The notes beneath the pieces are model-generated. The model searched no databases. It was not told where the DNA came from and saw only the letters and a list, made by a program, of their open reading frames with translations. The position numbers were made by a program, and so were the translations under genes. From CAIWHR01 sp963823215 (GTDB lineage: Bacteria > Pseudomonadota > Gammaproteobacteria > Burkholderiales > Casimicrobiaceae): a stretch of 64,000 nt of DNA. Below are positions 19,928 to 28,739 of the stretch, in pieces. The stretch is taken from NCBI GenBank assembly GCA_963823215.1, contig CAWGKT010000017.1, positions 62,001 to 126,000 of the forward strand, in the 5' to 3' direction. Each line of letters begins with the position of its first letter. Position 1 is the first letter of the stretch.

Positions 19928-20674
19928 TCAATACGTCGCCCGTCCGCCCGAGAGGTCGAACACCGCGCCGGTCGAGAACGAGCACTCCTCGCTCGCGAGC
20001 CAGCAGACCAGCGCCGCGATCTCGTCGACGGTGCCGAAGCGCGCCAGCGGAATCTTCGACAGCATGAAATCGATGTGCTGCTGGGACATCTGGTCGAAGA
20101 TCGCCGTGCGCACTGCCGCCGGCGTCACGCAGTTGACGCGGATTCCGGTCTTCGCGAGCTCCTTGCCGAGCGATTTCGTGAGCCCGATCACGCCAGCTTT
20201 CGACGTGCTGTACGCCGACGCATTCGGATTGCCCTCCTTGCCCGCCACCGACGCGATGTTGACGATACGGCCGTAATCGCCCTTCAGCATGAAGGGCACG
20301 ACCGCACGATTGCAGTAGAAGAGCCCGTTGAGGTTGACGTCGATCACCTGCCGCCAAGCGTCGACCGGATACTCCCACGTCGGCGCGTTCGGCCCGGTGA
20401 TGCCGGCGGAGCAGATGAGGACGTCGATTCTTCCCAGCGCTTCGGCGGAGGCGGTCGCCGCGCGCGCGACCGCGGCGGGATCGGCGACGTCGAGCGCATG
20501 CGTCAGCGCGCCGCCGGGAACAGCCGCCTGTGCCGCCGCGAGCGCGACCGCATCGCGGTCCCAGAGTGCGAGGGTCGCGCCGCTCGCCGCCAGGCGCCGG
20601 GCGATCGCGAAGCCGATACCGGCGGCGCCGCCGGTGATCACCGCCGTCCGCTTGCGAAAATCGAGTTCGTTCAT
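19928..20674 (-). CDS. Short-chain dehydrogenase/reductase (FabG-like)
   Basis: Classical NAD(P)-dependent SDR of 248 residues: TGGAAGIG coenzyme motif at residues 15-22, the NNAG-equivalent CSAGITG, the catalytic Ser in NIASVAGKEGN and the YSTSK active site (Tyr and Lys of YxxxK). The end (FSTGAVFDLSGGRATY) is typical. It probably oxidises or reduces a hydroxyacyl or sugar-alcohol substrate; true FabG is normally next to acpP, which is not the case here. The hypothetical tail-anchored protein is encoded 14 bases upstream on the same strand. Confidence 0.9.
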   Translation of the reverse strand: MNELDFRKRTAVITGGAAGIGFAIARRLAASGATLALWDRDAVALAAAQAAVPGGALTHALDVADPAAVARAATASAEALGRIDVLICSAGITGPNAPTWEYPVDAWRQVIDVNLNGLFYCNRAVVPFMLKGDYGRIVNIASVAGKEGNPNASAYSTSKAGVIGLTKSLGKELAKTGIRVNCVTPAAVRTAIFDQMSQQHIDFMLSKIPLARFGTVDEIAALVCWLASEECSFSTGAVFDLSGGRATY

Positions 20675-20688
20675 CTAGGGTCTTCTGT

Positions 20689-21384
20689 TCACTTGATGAT
20701 CAGCACGAGATTGATGAAGAGGAGCAGCACGCCGATCACCGCGACGACCGACACGACGGCCGTCAGCGCGTTCTTCGTCTCGCCCTGGAACACGGCGAAT
20801 TCGTCCGCGAGCTCCGCGACCTGATTGTTGCTGGAAAGCGATTCCGCAATGGCGCGGTCCTCCTCGAAGGCGGGGCTCTCCGGCGCCTCCGGCACGGTGA
20901 TCGGAAGTATGACGGAGAAATTCGTCACCGGCAGCGTCCGGTACCGCTTGTTGTCCCAGAACTTGGTCCTGACCCCGGCGCGAATGGCGTAGCCCATCCC
21001 GCGCGACTCGCGCGCGGACGCGCGCTCGCCGGCGTTCACGAAGAATTTCGACGGCAACCGCCCCGAGATCGCGACCTTGAGCAGCGCCTCGAACTTGGCC
21101 GCGGACATCGAGATGTTGATCTGGAAGTTGGCGGGGCTGCGTTCGTCGCCGTCGTCGGCAGCCGGAACAAAGACGATCGATCCGACTGCCTTGCTCTCGT
21201 TGCGTCCGCGCTCGTCCTTGCGTTCGCGAATGCGCAGGAAACCCGTTGTCGACTCCAGCCGACCGCCAACCGCGAGCGCAACGCTTTCGCCTTTGGCGAC
21301 GACGACGCGCATCACCAGGACACTCTCGCAACCCTGCTCGATGACGAGCCGCGCCTTGGTCGGCTTGAACGCGACGAGAGGCAT
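20689..21384 (-). CDS. Hypothetical protein with C-terminal membrane anchor
   Basis: I do not recognise this 231-residue protein. It has no signal peptide. The first 150 residues look beta-rich and globular, with a charged loop (RIRERKDERGRNESK). A short acidic stretch (EEDRAIAESLSSNNQ) precedes a single hydrophobic C-terminal segment (AVVSVVAVIGVLLLFINLVL) that ends three residues from the stop. This is a tail-anchored topology with the globular part in the cytoplasm. It may be co-transcribed with the SDR downstream. Codon usage looks like that of its neighbours. Confidence 0.65.
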   Translation of the reverse strand: MPLVAFKPTKARLVIEQGCESVLVMRVVVAKGESVALAVGGRLESTTGFLRIRERKDERGRNESKAVGSIVFVPAADDGDERSPANFQINISMSAAKFEALLKVAISGRLPSKFFVNAGERASARESRGMGYAIRAGVRTKFWDNKRYRTLPVTNFSVILPITVPEAPESPAFEEDRAIAESLSSNNQVAELADEFAVFQGETKNALTAVVSVVAVIGVLLLFINLVLIIK

Positions 21385-21544
21385 GGCTAGCGCGTCATCC
21401 CCTGCTCACGTCGCCGCGCGCGCGACTCGGCGCGCCGGATCCAAGAGGCGAAGGTACCCACGAATGGCCGTGCTCGTTTCCACGCAATTCTTCGAATTCG
21501 TCCCAGCACCGGAAATCGGTGCGCCCCCCGGGCGCGCGAGCGGG

Positions 21545-21617
21545 TGCCGGCAGTAGGAATCGAACCCACGACCAACGGTTTACAAAACCGCTGCTCTACC
21601 AACTGAGCTATGCCGGC
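21545..21617 (-). tRNA. tRNA-Thr (anticodon UGU)
   Basis: Read on the minus strand the 73-nt cloverleaf is complete: acceptor GCCGGCA/TGCCGGC, D arm GCTC..GAGC with AGTTGGTA loop, anticodon stem GCGGT/ACCGT around TTTGTAA (anticodon TGT), and a T arm with TTCGAAT. The discriminator is A, and CCA is not encoded. It is a single gene, downstream of sspB. Confidence 0.95.
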
Positions 21618-21627
21618 GCAGGAAGTG

Positions 21628-21660
21628 ATTTTACTCGCGCCGCCGCCACCGAAGTGACAA
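21628..21660 (-). promoter_or_regulatory. Candidate promoter of tRNA-Thr
   Basis: On the minus strand TTGTCA (21660-21655) and TAAAAT (21633-21628) precede the tRNA by 11 bases. The 21-base spacer is longer than ideal, so the -35 assignment is uncertain. Confidence 0.4.
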
Positions 21661-21809
21661 TCGGCGGAGTACTTCTGCCGTGTTCAATTCGTAGACAACA
21701 ACTCTCGGCGGTCGCGATCACGTTCCCGCTCACGCTCCCCGGACCCGACGTAGGCCAAGCGTGCCACGCATCGCCACGCACGGGCACCGCGCATGGCGGG
21801 CATTGCTCC

Positions 21810-22268
21810 CTACTTGATGATCTGCAGATGCGGCGGGCGCGACTTCGGCTTGCCGCCGCCTTTTGGAGCCTTGGCCGCCCGCTGGTCTTGCTCCAGCGCG
21901 GGACCGATTTCCAGACTTGGCGGCGCGGTCGCGGCCGCAAGCGACGCCTCCGGATCGGGCGCGACGGTGAACGCGAAACCATAACCGGTTTCCTTGGCGA
22001 ATATGCCGGCAATCGCGTCGAGCGGCACCGCGACCTCCTGCGACGAGCCGGAAAAACGCGCCGAAAAGCGCACTCCATAGTTGTCGACGGTCAGGTGGCG
22101 CGTGGCCGAGGCGCTGATGTTGAGCACGATCTCGCCGTTCTTCACGTAGGCGGCGGGCACGCGCGTCTGGCCGTTCACCCGGACGTTGAGGTAGGGCGTG
22201 AGGCCGTTGTCCGCGCACCATTCGCAGATGGCACGGACCAGATACGGCTTGGCGGATTGCTCGGACAT
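21810..22268 (-). CDS. sspB: ClpXP protease specificity-enhancing factor
   Basis: SspB tethers ssrA-tagged and other substrates to ClpXP. The 152-residue protein has the conserved N-terminal fold (KPYLVRAICEWCADNGLTPY, then GEIVLNISASATRHL and GVRFSARFSG). A variable linker and a basic ClpX-binding tail (KPKSRPPHLQIIK) follow. It is downstream of sspA in the same direction, as in many Proteobacteria. A long family A repeat lies between the two genes. Confidence 0.93.
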   Translation of the reverse strand: MSEQSAKPYLVRAICEWCADNGLTPYLNVRVNGQTRVPAAYVKNGEIVLNISASATRHLTVDNYGVRFSARFSGSSQEVAVPLDAIAGIFAKETGYGFAFTVAPDPEASLAAATAPPSLEIGPALEQDQRAAKAPKGGGKPKSRPPHLQIIK

Positions 22269-22312
22269 GCGGTCAGAATATTACGCGCCGCGCCGCGCCG
22301 GTCAAGTGCGAC

Positions 22313-22468
22313 TCAGTGCCCGCCCGGCCGCCCGGCCGCCCGAAGGGCACTGACTGCCCCGGCGGGGGGCAGCGAACACCAGGCCAAAGGCCGCAGGACA
22401 GCCGAAGGCTGGTCCCGCGCAGCGGGATGCGGCGAAGCCGCACACAGAGAGCGCGGGGGGCCGTTCAT
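22313..22468 (-). repeat. Family A intercistronic repeat, copy A1 (long form, sspA-sspB)
   Basis: Long form of the repeat, in the direction of transcription. It starts ATGAACGGCCC 55 bases after the sspA stop and carries the four small hairpins of the long form (for example TCCCGC-TGC-GCGGGA). It then has the C-run/G-run palindrome and the terminal hairpin CAGTGCCC...GGGCACTG ending in TGA. One extra base near its 5' end and an extra CGGCCGGG in the hairpin loop shift the internal reading frame, so the peptide of the other copies is lost here. Unlike other copies it does not touch the next start codon. Confidence 0.85.
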
Positions 22469-22522
22469 TTCCATCCGGGTGCGCGGAGGATCGCGCCGCC
22501 GGGCCCCGACTTGACGGATGCG

Positions 22523-23122
22523 TCACTTCCTCATGCCGCGCTCGGCCGAGGTCATCGCCTCGGAAAACGCCGGCCGCGCGAACAGCCGTTCCGCGTACTT
22601 CAGGAGTGCGACGGCCTGCTTCGGCATCTGGATGCCGTAATAGTCGAGCCGCCACAGCAGCGGCGTGATGGCGACGTCGAGCATCGAGTACTCCTCGCCC
22701 AGCATGTGCTTGTGCTTCGCGAAGACCGGCGCGATCTGCATGAGGCTGTCACGGACGTGACCGCGCGCCTTCTCGAGCTGCTTCTGGTTGTTCCCCTCCA
22801 GTGCGTCGATATGGCAGAAGAGCTCCTTCTCGAAGCGGTGCAGGAACAGCCGGGCGCGGGCGCGCATGACGGGGTCGGCCGGCATCAGCTGCGGATGCGG
22901 GAAGCGTTCGTCGATGTACTCGTTGATGATGTTCGACTCGTGCAGCACGAGGTCACGCTCGACCAGCACGGGGACCTGGTTGTACGGATTCATCACCGCG
23001 AGGTCCTCCGGCTTGTGGTCGAGGTCGACGTCGATGATCTGAAAGTCCATGCCCTTCTCGTGCAGCACGATGCGGCAGCGCTGGCTGAAAGGATCGGTGG
23101 TCCCGGAATAGAGCGTCATCAT
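22523..23122 (-). CDS. sspA: Stringent starvation protein A (GST-fold)
   Basis: SspA is a glutathione-S-transferase-fold protein that binds RNA polymerase during starvation. The 199-residue product opens MMTLYSGTTDPFSQRCRIVL, the thioredoxin-like domain with the SspA-type DPFSQRCR in place of a GST active site, then NPYNQVPVLVERDLVLHESN. A helical C-terminal domain follows. The ATG at 23122 follows AGGAG at a good distance; the in-frame extension to 23188 is not supported. It follows petC after about 120 bases. Confidence 0.92.
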   Translation of the reverse strand: MMTLYSGTTDPFSQRCRIVLHEKGMDFQIIDVDLDHKPEDLAVMNPYNQVPVLVERDLVLHESNIINEYIDERFPHPQLMPADPVMRARARLFLHRFEKELFCHIDALEGNNQKQLEKARGHVRDSLMQIAPVFAKHKHMLGEEYSMLDVAITPLLWRLDYYGIQMPKQAVALLKYAERLFARPAFSEAMTSAERGMRK

Positions 23123-23241
23123 AAGTAGGATCTCCTCGCGCGGAGCGGATTGCCCGCGCGGCTTGGGGGCGCCGGTCCCGGCAGACAACCGGGAAGGGCG
23201 GCTTGATGTCGAAGCGACGCGGCCCGGCGGGCGGCAACGTC

Positions 23242-24051
23242 TCAGTGCACGTCCTTCCAGTACTCGCGCTTCAACCAGTACGCAAAAACGAACAGCACGC
23301 CAAGGTAGAGGAGCACTATCAGTCCCAGGCTTAGCCGCTTGTTCTTCGTGGGCTCGCCCATGTAATCGAGAAAATTGACGAGGTCGGCAACCATCCGCTG
23401 GTACTCCACCGGAGTCAGCGTGCCCGGCGAGTCCGCGACCAGCGTCTGCACCGTGTACGTGTGGTTCTTGCCCGGGGCGAGCACCGAGATGCCCCGCGCC
23501 GCCAGGGCCGCGGCCTGCGCTTGTTCGTGGTCCTTGAACTCGGCGGTGACGAGCCGGTTCATTCCGCCCATCGCCGCGAGCACGTGCGGCATCGCGACAT
23601 TGGGAAAGACGACGTTGTTCCAGCCGCTGGGCGTCCCCTCGTCGCGGTAGAAGCCCAGGAAATAGTTGTAGAGCCAGTCCGCGCCGCGCACCCTCGCCTC
23701 GACGGTCAGGTCCGGCGGCGCCACGCCGAACCAGGCCTTGGCATCGGCCGCGCGCATCGCGATGGTCATCGTGTCGCCGATCTTGTCGGTGGCGAACATC
23801 AGATTGTCGCGGATCTGCGGCTCGGTCAGGCCGAGGTCCGTCAGCCGGTTGTAACGCATGTACTTAGCGGTGTGGCAGTTGAGGCAGTAGTTGACAAAGA
23901 TGCGTGCGCCGCGCTGCTGCGACGCGAGGTCGAGCCGGTTGATCGGCGCCGGCTCCATCCGGATGTCGGGACCGCCCGCGGCCAGCGCGGCGCCGGAAGC
24001 CGCGACGAACAGCACGACGAGCAGAGCGGTGAATTTGCTCGTAGCCATCAT
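23242..24051 (-). CDS. petC: Cytochrome c1 of the bc1 complex
   Basis: Membrane-anchored c-type haem subunit that passes electrons from the Rieske centre to soluble cytochrome c. It has a signal peptide (ALLVVLFVAASGAALA), a haem-binding NYCLNCHTAKYMR, a distal ligand region with several methionines (MPHVLAAMGGM) and a C-terminal anchor (LSLGLIVLLYLGVLFVFAYW). Its ATG overlaps the petB stop (ATGA at 24048-24051). The reading frame is open far upstream, but that is a shadow of petB. Confidence 0.94.
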   Translation of the reverse strand: MMATSKFTALLVVLFVAASGAALAAGGPDIRMEPAPINRLDLASQQRGARIFVNYCLNCHTAKYMRYNRLTDLGLTEPQIRDNLMFATDKIGDTMTIAMRAADAKAWFGVAPPDLTVEARVRGADWLYNYFLGFYRDEGTPSGWNNVVFPNVAMPHVLAAMGGMNRLVTAEFKDHEQAQAAALAARGISVLAPGKNHTYTVQTLVADSPGTLTPVEYQRMVADLVNFLDYMGEPTKNKRLSLGLIVLLYLGVLFVFAYWLKREYWKDVH

Positions 24052-25322
24052 CCGGTCACCCTTTCCGGCACCGGCTTGGTCGTGTCGCGCGCCGTGTACC
24101 AGGGCATCAGCAGGAAGAACAGGAAATAAGTGATGGTCAGCACGCGTGCGACGACGGTCGCGCGGTCGGCCGTTCCGAGGAGCGGCCAGCCTTCCGGGAA
24201 CTGGCCCCAGATCGTGACCGGAACGACTCCGAGATAGCCGAGGATGAGGAAGCTCACGACGAACAATCCGAGCCACAGCTTGTAGGTCGTGCCGCGGTAG
24301 CGAATGGACTTGACCGCGCCGCGATCGAGCCACGGCAATGTGAAAAAGATCATCACTGCGACGCCCATCACGATCACGCCCCAGAACTGGCTGCCGAGAT
24401 ACGATGGCACCGCGCGGAGCATCGCGTAGTACGGTGTGAAATACCACACCGGCGCGATGTGCTCTGGGGTCTTCAGCGGATCGGCCGGAATGAAGTTGTT
24501 GGCCTCGAGAAAATATCCGCCCATGTCCGGCACGAAGAACATGATGATCGAGAACACGGCGAGGAAGACGACGACGCCGACGATGTCCTTGACCGTGTAG
24601 TAGGGATGCGAATAGATGCCGTCGAGCGGCAGGCCGGTGGCGGGATCCTGCGGCTGCTTCTTGATCTCGATGCCGTCCGGATTGTTCGACCCCGTCTCGT
24701 GCAGCGCCATCAGGTGCGCGGCGACCAGGCCGATCAGCACCAGCGGCACCGCAACCACGTGAAAGGCGTAGAACCGGTTGAGCGTGATGTCGGAGATCGT
24801 GTAGTCGCCGCGGATCCAGATGCCGAGGTCCTCGCCGATGATCGGCACCGCCGAGAACAGGTTGACGATCACCTGCGCGCCCCAGTAGGACATCTGGCCC
24901 CACGGCAGCAGGTAGCCGAAGAACGCCTCGGCCATCAGGCAGAGATAGATGAGGCAACCGAAGATCCAGGTGAGTTCGCGCGGCTTCCGGTAGCTGCCGT
25001 ACATCAGCCCGCGGAACATGTGCAGGTACACGACGACGAAGAACATCGACGCGCCGGTCGAGTGCATGTAGCGGATCAGCCAGCCCCACGGCAGATCGCG
25101 CATGATGTATTCGACCGACTCGAACGCCTTGGCGGCGTCGGCCTTGTAGCTCATCGCAAGGAAGATTCCGGTGACGAGCTGGAGCACCAGCACGAATGCG
25201 GCCAGCGAGCCGAAGTAGTACCAGAAGTTGAAGTTCTTCGGCGCGACGTACTTGCCCCACTGCGATTCCCAGAGCGCGGTCAGCGGGAAGCGGTCGTCGA
25301 TCCAGGTCAGGAGTTTTTGCAT
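24048..25322 (-). CDS. petB: Cytochrome b of the bc1 complex
   Basis: Integral quinol-oxidising subunit of 424 residues with eight membrane helices. Haem-ligand histidine pairs lie in YMHSTGASMFFVVVYLHMFRG-like helix B (written here with its key H residues about 13 apart) and in helix D (RFYAFHVVAVPLVLIGLV, then AAHLMALHETGSNNPDG). The Qo-site motif reads APVWYFTPYYAML: valine takes the place of the glutamate of the mitochondrial PEWY motif, a variant I recall from other beta- and gammaproteobacteria. It lies between petA and petC. Confidence 0.95.
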   Translation of the reverse strand: MQKLLTWIDDRFPLTALWESQWGKYVAPKNFNFWYYFGSLAAFVLVLQLVTGIFLAMSYKADAAKAFESVEYIMRDLPWGWLIRYMHSTGASMFFVVVYLHMFRGLMYGSYRKPRELTWIFGCLIYLCLMAEAFFGYLLPWGQMSYWGAQVIVNLFSAVPIIGEDLGIWIRGDYTISDITLNRFYAFHVVAVPLVLIGLVAAHLMALHETGSNNPDGIEIKKQPQDPATGLPLDGIYSHPYYTVKDIVGVVVFLAVFSIIMFFVPDMGGYFLEANNFIPADPLKTPEHIAPVWYFTPYYAMLRAVPSYLGSQFWGVIVMGVAVMIFFTLPWLDRGAVKSIRYRGTTYKLWLGLFVVSFLILGYLGVVPVTIWGQFPEGWPLLGTADRATVVARVLTITYFLFFLLMPWYTARDTTKPVPERVTG

Positions 25323-25335
25323 GGCCGGTGTTTCC

Positions 25336-25930
25336 TTACGCCGCCTTGCCGCTGTCGCCGATGATGATCCGGGTGTCGGTCAGGTACCGGTGCGGCGGCA
25401 CGGGCAGATTCGTGGGCGCCGGCACACCGGAATAGACGCGGCCCGCGAGGTCGAATTTGCTCTGGTGGCAAGGGACAGAAGAAACCGCCGAGCCAGTCCG
25501 GGCCCAGGTCGGCCGGCGCGATCTCGGGCCGGTACGTCGGCGAACAGCCGAGGTGCGTGCAGATGCCGACCATGACGAGCACGTTGTCCTTGATCGAGCG
25601 GTGCTCGTTTTTCGCGTACTCTGGCTGCTGCGACTTGTTCGAATCCGGGTCCGCGAGCTTCAAATCGAGCTTGGGGAGCGAAGCCAGCATCGGCGGCGTC
25701 CGGTTGATGATCCACACGACCTTGCCGCGCCATTCGACGTCGATCTTCTGCCCCGGCTCGAGCTTGCCGATGTCGACCTCGACCGGTGCTCCGGCCGCCT
25801 TGGCACGCTCGCTCGGGAAGAACGACATCACGAATGGCATCGCGGCCGCCACGACGCCGACGCCGCCCACGGCGCTCGTCGCGCCGATCAGGAAGCGGCG
25901 CTTCCCATGGTCCACTGTACCTTCCGTCAT
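25336..25930 (-). CDS. petA: Rieske iron-sulfur subunit of the bc1 complex (one apparent frameshift)
   Basis: Carries the 2Fe-2S centre of the bc1 complex. The start MTEGTVDHGKRRFLIGATSA is followed by a Tat-type anchor (GVGVVAAAMPFVMSFFP) and the first cluster motif CTHLGC. The frame then breaks right after GGFFCP: an extra A in the AA at 25470-25471 (plus strand) abolishes the second motif. Without it the sequence reads CPCHQSKFDLAGRVYSG and continues to a TAA at 25336, 13 bases before the petB start. The gene leads the petABC operon, so an artefact is likelier than loss. Confidence 0.85.
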
Positions 25931-26008
25931 GACAACCCGTCCCCTGTCGCCGTTTGGCCCGTTGGTGCGCGCCAGAATCCGCACCGAACGGCAAACCCAA
26001 ACCGGTCG

Positions 26009-26014
26009 ATTATA
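26009..26014 (-). promoter_or_regulatory. -10 element of a petABC promoter
   Basis: TATAAT on the minus strand lies 79 bases before the petA ATG, in the region divergent from the protease gene. A weak -35-like TTCCGG sits 18 bases further upstream. Confidence 0.5.
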
Positions 26015-26184
26015 AAGGATTTGCCGCCCAACCCGGAAGCCCGGCGCCCGCACGGCGAAGGAATCCGACAGAGTATCAATGGGTTGACCGGAATTCGGCC
26101 AGTCGAAGGCGAGACGATCGCAAGCCACCCGCGCCGGTGCCGGCAATGGCGTCGATGCGCGCTTTCGGGCCGCGGCAACTTGTC

Positions 26185-26190
26185 TATAAT
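26185..26190 (+). promoter_or_regulatory. -10 element of the protease promoter
   Basis: A perfect TATAAT lies 29 bases before the TTG start of the DegS-like gene. The -35 region (near 26163) is weak. The leader carries GAGG 5 nt before the start codon. Confidence 0.5.
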
Positions 26191-26219
26191 TGGTTCGGTC
26201 CCCCACCTGCGAGGCTCCC

Positions 26220-27368
26220 TTGCTCCGCCGTTTCTGGCTCGTGTTCGCGCAGGCCTGCACGCTGTGTGTCGCCGCGCTGTTCGTCGTCACGACGCTACGG
26301 CCCGACCTCGTTCCCCGTTTGGGCGAGAAGTCGGGGCAGGTCGTGCTGCTGCAGGAAACCTCTACGCCGGTGAACACGCCGACGGTCGCCAGTTTTTCCG
26401 ACGCCGCCAGGAAATCGATGCCTGCGGTCGTGGGCATCTACACGAGCAAGGAAATGCGCCAGCGCGGATCGCTCCAGGACGACCCGTTGCTGCGTCGTTA
26501 CTTTCCCGACCTCGCCGAGCGGCTGCCCCGGCAGCGCGCGACGAGCCTCGGCTCGGGTGTCATCGTTTCGTCGGAAGGCTATGTCCTGACCAACAATCAC
26601 GTGATCGAAGGCGCCGACGACATTCAGATCGTGCTTGCCGACGGCCGGCGCATCGCGGCGCGCGTGCGAGGAACGGATCCCGAGTCCGACCTCGCCGTGC
26701 TGAAGGCGGACGGCGAGAACTTCCCCGCCATCACGTTCGGCACGCTCGACCGGGTGCAGGTGGGCGATTTCGTGCTCGCGATCGGCAATCCCTTCGGCTT
26801 CGGCAGCACGGTGACGCTCGGCATCGTCAGCGCACTCGGCCGCAACCATCTCGGCATCAACCGCTTCGAGGACTTCATTCAGACCGATGCCGCGATCAAC
26901 CCCGGCAACTCCGGCGGTGCGCTGGTGGACACCGCCGGCAACCTGATCGGCATCAACAGCACCATCTTCTCCCAGTCGGGGGGCTCGCTCGGCATCGGTT
27001 TCGCGATCCCGGTATCGCTCGCCCGCTCCGTGCTCGAGCAGATCATCCGGGACGGGGCCGTGACGCGCGGCTGGCTGGGGCTCGAGCCGCAGGACGTCAC
27101 CGCGGAGATCGCCCGGGCGCTCGCGCTCGAGAACGTCGGCGGCGTGCTGATCCGCGGCATCGTGAAGAGCGGCCCGGCGGATCGCGCCGGGATCCAGGTG
27201 CGCGACGTCGTGCTCGAGATCGACGGCAAGCCGACGCGCGACACGCCGGCGCTGCTCGCGCGGATCGCGGAACTGCCCCCGGGCAGCACCGTCACGGTGA
27301 AGGTCTGGCGCGCGAAAACGTTGCAGGGCGTGGACGTCGTCGTCGGTCGCCGGCCCGCCGCGCAATAG
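26220..27368 (+). CDS. Trypsin-like periplasmic serine protease, DegS/DegQ type
   Basis: Membrane-anchored HtrA-family protease of 382 residues with one PDZ domain. It has an N-terminal anchor (LVFAQACTLCVAALFVVTTL) and the catalytic triad His127 (TNNHVIEG), Asp157 (ESDLAVLK) and Ser231 (PGNSGGALV). The PDZ follows from about residue 270 (GWLGLEPQDVT, SGPADRAGIQVRDVV). One PDZ and an anchor fit DegS better than DegP. TTG 26220 was chosen over GTG 26190 because GAGG lies just before it and the anchor then starts at once. It is the only plus-strand gene inside a 23-kb minus-strand cluster and faces tatC. Confidence 0.88.
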   Translation: MLRRFWLVFAQACTLCVAALFVVTTLRPDLVPRLGEKSGQVVLLQETSTPVNTPTVASFSDAARKSMPAVVGIYTSKEMRQRGSLQDDPLLRRYFPDLAERLPRQRATSLGSGVIVSSEGYVLTNNHVIEGADDIQIVLADGRRIAARVRGTDPESDLAVLKADGENFPAITFGTLDRVQVGDFVLAIGNPFGFGSTVTLGIVSALGRNHLGINRFEDFIQTDAAINPGNSGGALVDTAGNLIGINSTIFSQSGGSLGIGFAIPVSLARSVLEQIIRDGAVTRGWLGLEPQDVTAEIARALALENVGGVLIRGIVKSGPADRAGIQVRDVVLEIDGKPTRDTPALLARIAELPPGSTVTVKVWRAKTLQGVDVVVGRRPAAQ

Positions 27369-27405
27369 CGGACTCCCCTGCCGCGTTCCCGTCCGGCTCG
27401 CGCCG

Positions 27406-28182
27406 CTACCTGGCGGCGTCGGACTCCGCCGGCGAATCGTCGCCGACGGGCGGCACGACAAAGCGCGCCATCAGCATCCCGAACTCGTAGAGCAGCCACA
27501 AGGGAACCGCGAGCAGCAGCTGCGACACGACGTCGGGCGGCGTGAAGATCGCGCCGACGACGAAGGCCCCGACGATCACGTACGAGCGGATCGAGCGCAG
27601 CTTTTCGAGCGAGACCATGCGCAGGCGCACCAGCACGATCACGACGACCGGAACCTCGAATGTCACTCCGAACGCGATGAACATCGTCAGCACGAACGAC
27701 AGATACTTGTCGATGTCGGTCATCATCGTGACGCCCTCCGGCGCATACGACGCGAAGAAGCCGAAGGCGATGGGGAAGACGACGAAGTAGGCGAACGACA
27801 TTCCGATCAGGAAGAACAAGAAGCTCGACACGATCACCGGTACCGCCAGCCGCTTCTCGTGGTGATAGAGGCCCGGTGCGACGAACGCCCACACCTGCCA
27901 GAGCACGTACGGCAGCGCCAGCAGGAACGCCGCCATCAGCGTGACCTTGAGCGGCACGAAGAACGTGCCGGTGACGTCGGTCGCGATCATCGTGGCGCCC
28001 TTCGGCAGCGCATGCAGCAGCGGGGCGGCCAGCGCGGCATAGATGTCCTTCGCCCAGGGAAACAGGCAGAGCAGCACGACGACGACGGCGACGATCGCGC
28101 GCACGAGCCTCGTGCGCAGCTCGAACAGGTGCGAGAGGAAGGTCTCCTGCGGGGCGTCCGGCGGCGGCGGCGGATCGCTCAT
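27406..28182 (-). CDS. tatC: Sec-independent protein translocase TatC
   Basis: Polytopic receptor core of the twin-arginine translocase, 258 residues with six membrane helices. The conserved N-terminus is FLSHLFELRTRLVRAIVAVV, and helix 3 to loop carries FVAPGLYHHEKR. The C-terminal half ends with LLLAVPLWLLYEFGMLMAR. The frame is open for 69 codons upstream; MSDPPPPPDAPQE at 28182 was chosen as it leads straight into the conserved domain. It is the last gene of tatABC, following tatB after 70 bases. Its likely substrates include the Rieske protein encoded nearby. Confidence 0.95.
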   Translation of the reverse strand: MSDPPPPPDAPQETFLSHLFELRTRLVRAIVAVVVVLLCLFPWAKDIYAALAAPLLHALPKGATMIATDVTGTFFVPLKVTLMAAFLLALPYVLWQVWAFVAPGLYHHEKRLAVPVIVSSFLFFLIGMSFAYFVVFPIAFGFFASYAPEGVTMMTDIDKYLSFVLTMFIAFGVTFEVPVVVIVLVRLRMVSLEKLRSIRSYVIVGAFVVGAIFTPPDVVSQLLLAVPLWLLYEFGMLMARFVVPPVGDDSPAESDAAR

Positions 28183-28252
28183 CGCCGGCAGCGCCCGAGC
28201 TCGCCGCGCAGCGTTCGGCAGCAATGCCGGCCGCAGGCTCGACATCCGCTCG

Positions 28253-28675
28253 TCAGCCACGGTCGAAGCCCGGCAGCGACGCCTGCCGCGGAGCATTCTG
28301 CGTGGCGGGAGCAGCGGACGGCGGGGATTGCGGCAACCCCACCGGCACCGCGGCCGTCGGCTCTGCCACGCCCCCGGCAGCCGCCGCATTGAGGTCAGTC
28401 TCGACGGCCTGCACGTTGGACTGGATTTCGGTCGCCGCAGCGGACATCGACGACTCGAAGCTGGTCGCGGCGGTCTTCACCTCTGCTTGCATCTTCTTCA
28501 ATTCCTCGAGCTGGAGCTCGCGATTGATGTCCGACTTCACGTCGGCGACGTAACGCTGCAGCCGGCCGAAGAGATGGCCCAGCGTGCGCGCCGTCTTCGG
28601 CAGCTTCTCCGGGCCGAGCACGATCAGCGCGACGACCGCGATGACCATGATCTCGCTGATGCCGATGTCGAACAT
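28253..28675 (-). CDS. tatB: Sec-independent protein translocase TatB
   Basis: Single-helix Tat component that cooperates with TatC in signal recognition. The 140-residue protein opens MFDIGISEIMVIAVVALIVL, then the hinge GPEKLPKTARTLG and an amphipathic helix. A charged helical region and a Pro/Ala-rich tail follow. The FDIG start and longer tail separate it from TatA. It lies 64 bases after tatA on the same strand. Confidence 0.94.
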   Translation of the reverse strand: MFDIGISEIMVIAVVALIVLGPEKLPKTARTLGHLFGRLQRYVADVKSDINRELQLEELKKMQAEVKTAATSFESSMSAAATEIQSNVQAVETDLNAAAAGGVAEPTAAVPVGLPQSPPSAAPATQNAPRQASLPGFDRG

Positions 28676-28739
28676 GGGGGTCGGGCGTCGAGCAGGGGGC
28701 GTTCAACGCGGGCACCGGGAAGCGCCCGACACCTGGCGC

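Noticed and set aside
23242..25260. 672-codon frame covering cytochrome c1 with a long upstream part
   Set aside because: The upstream part is an alternative frame of petB; the true petC starts at the ATGA overlap at 24051.
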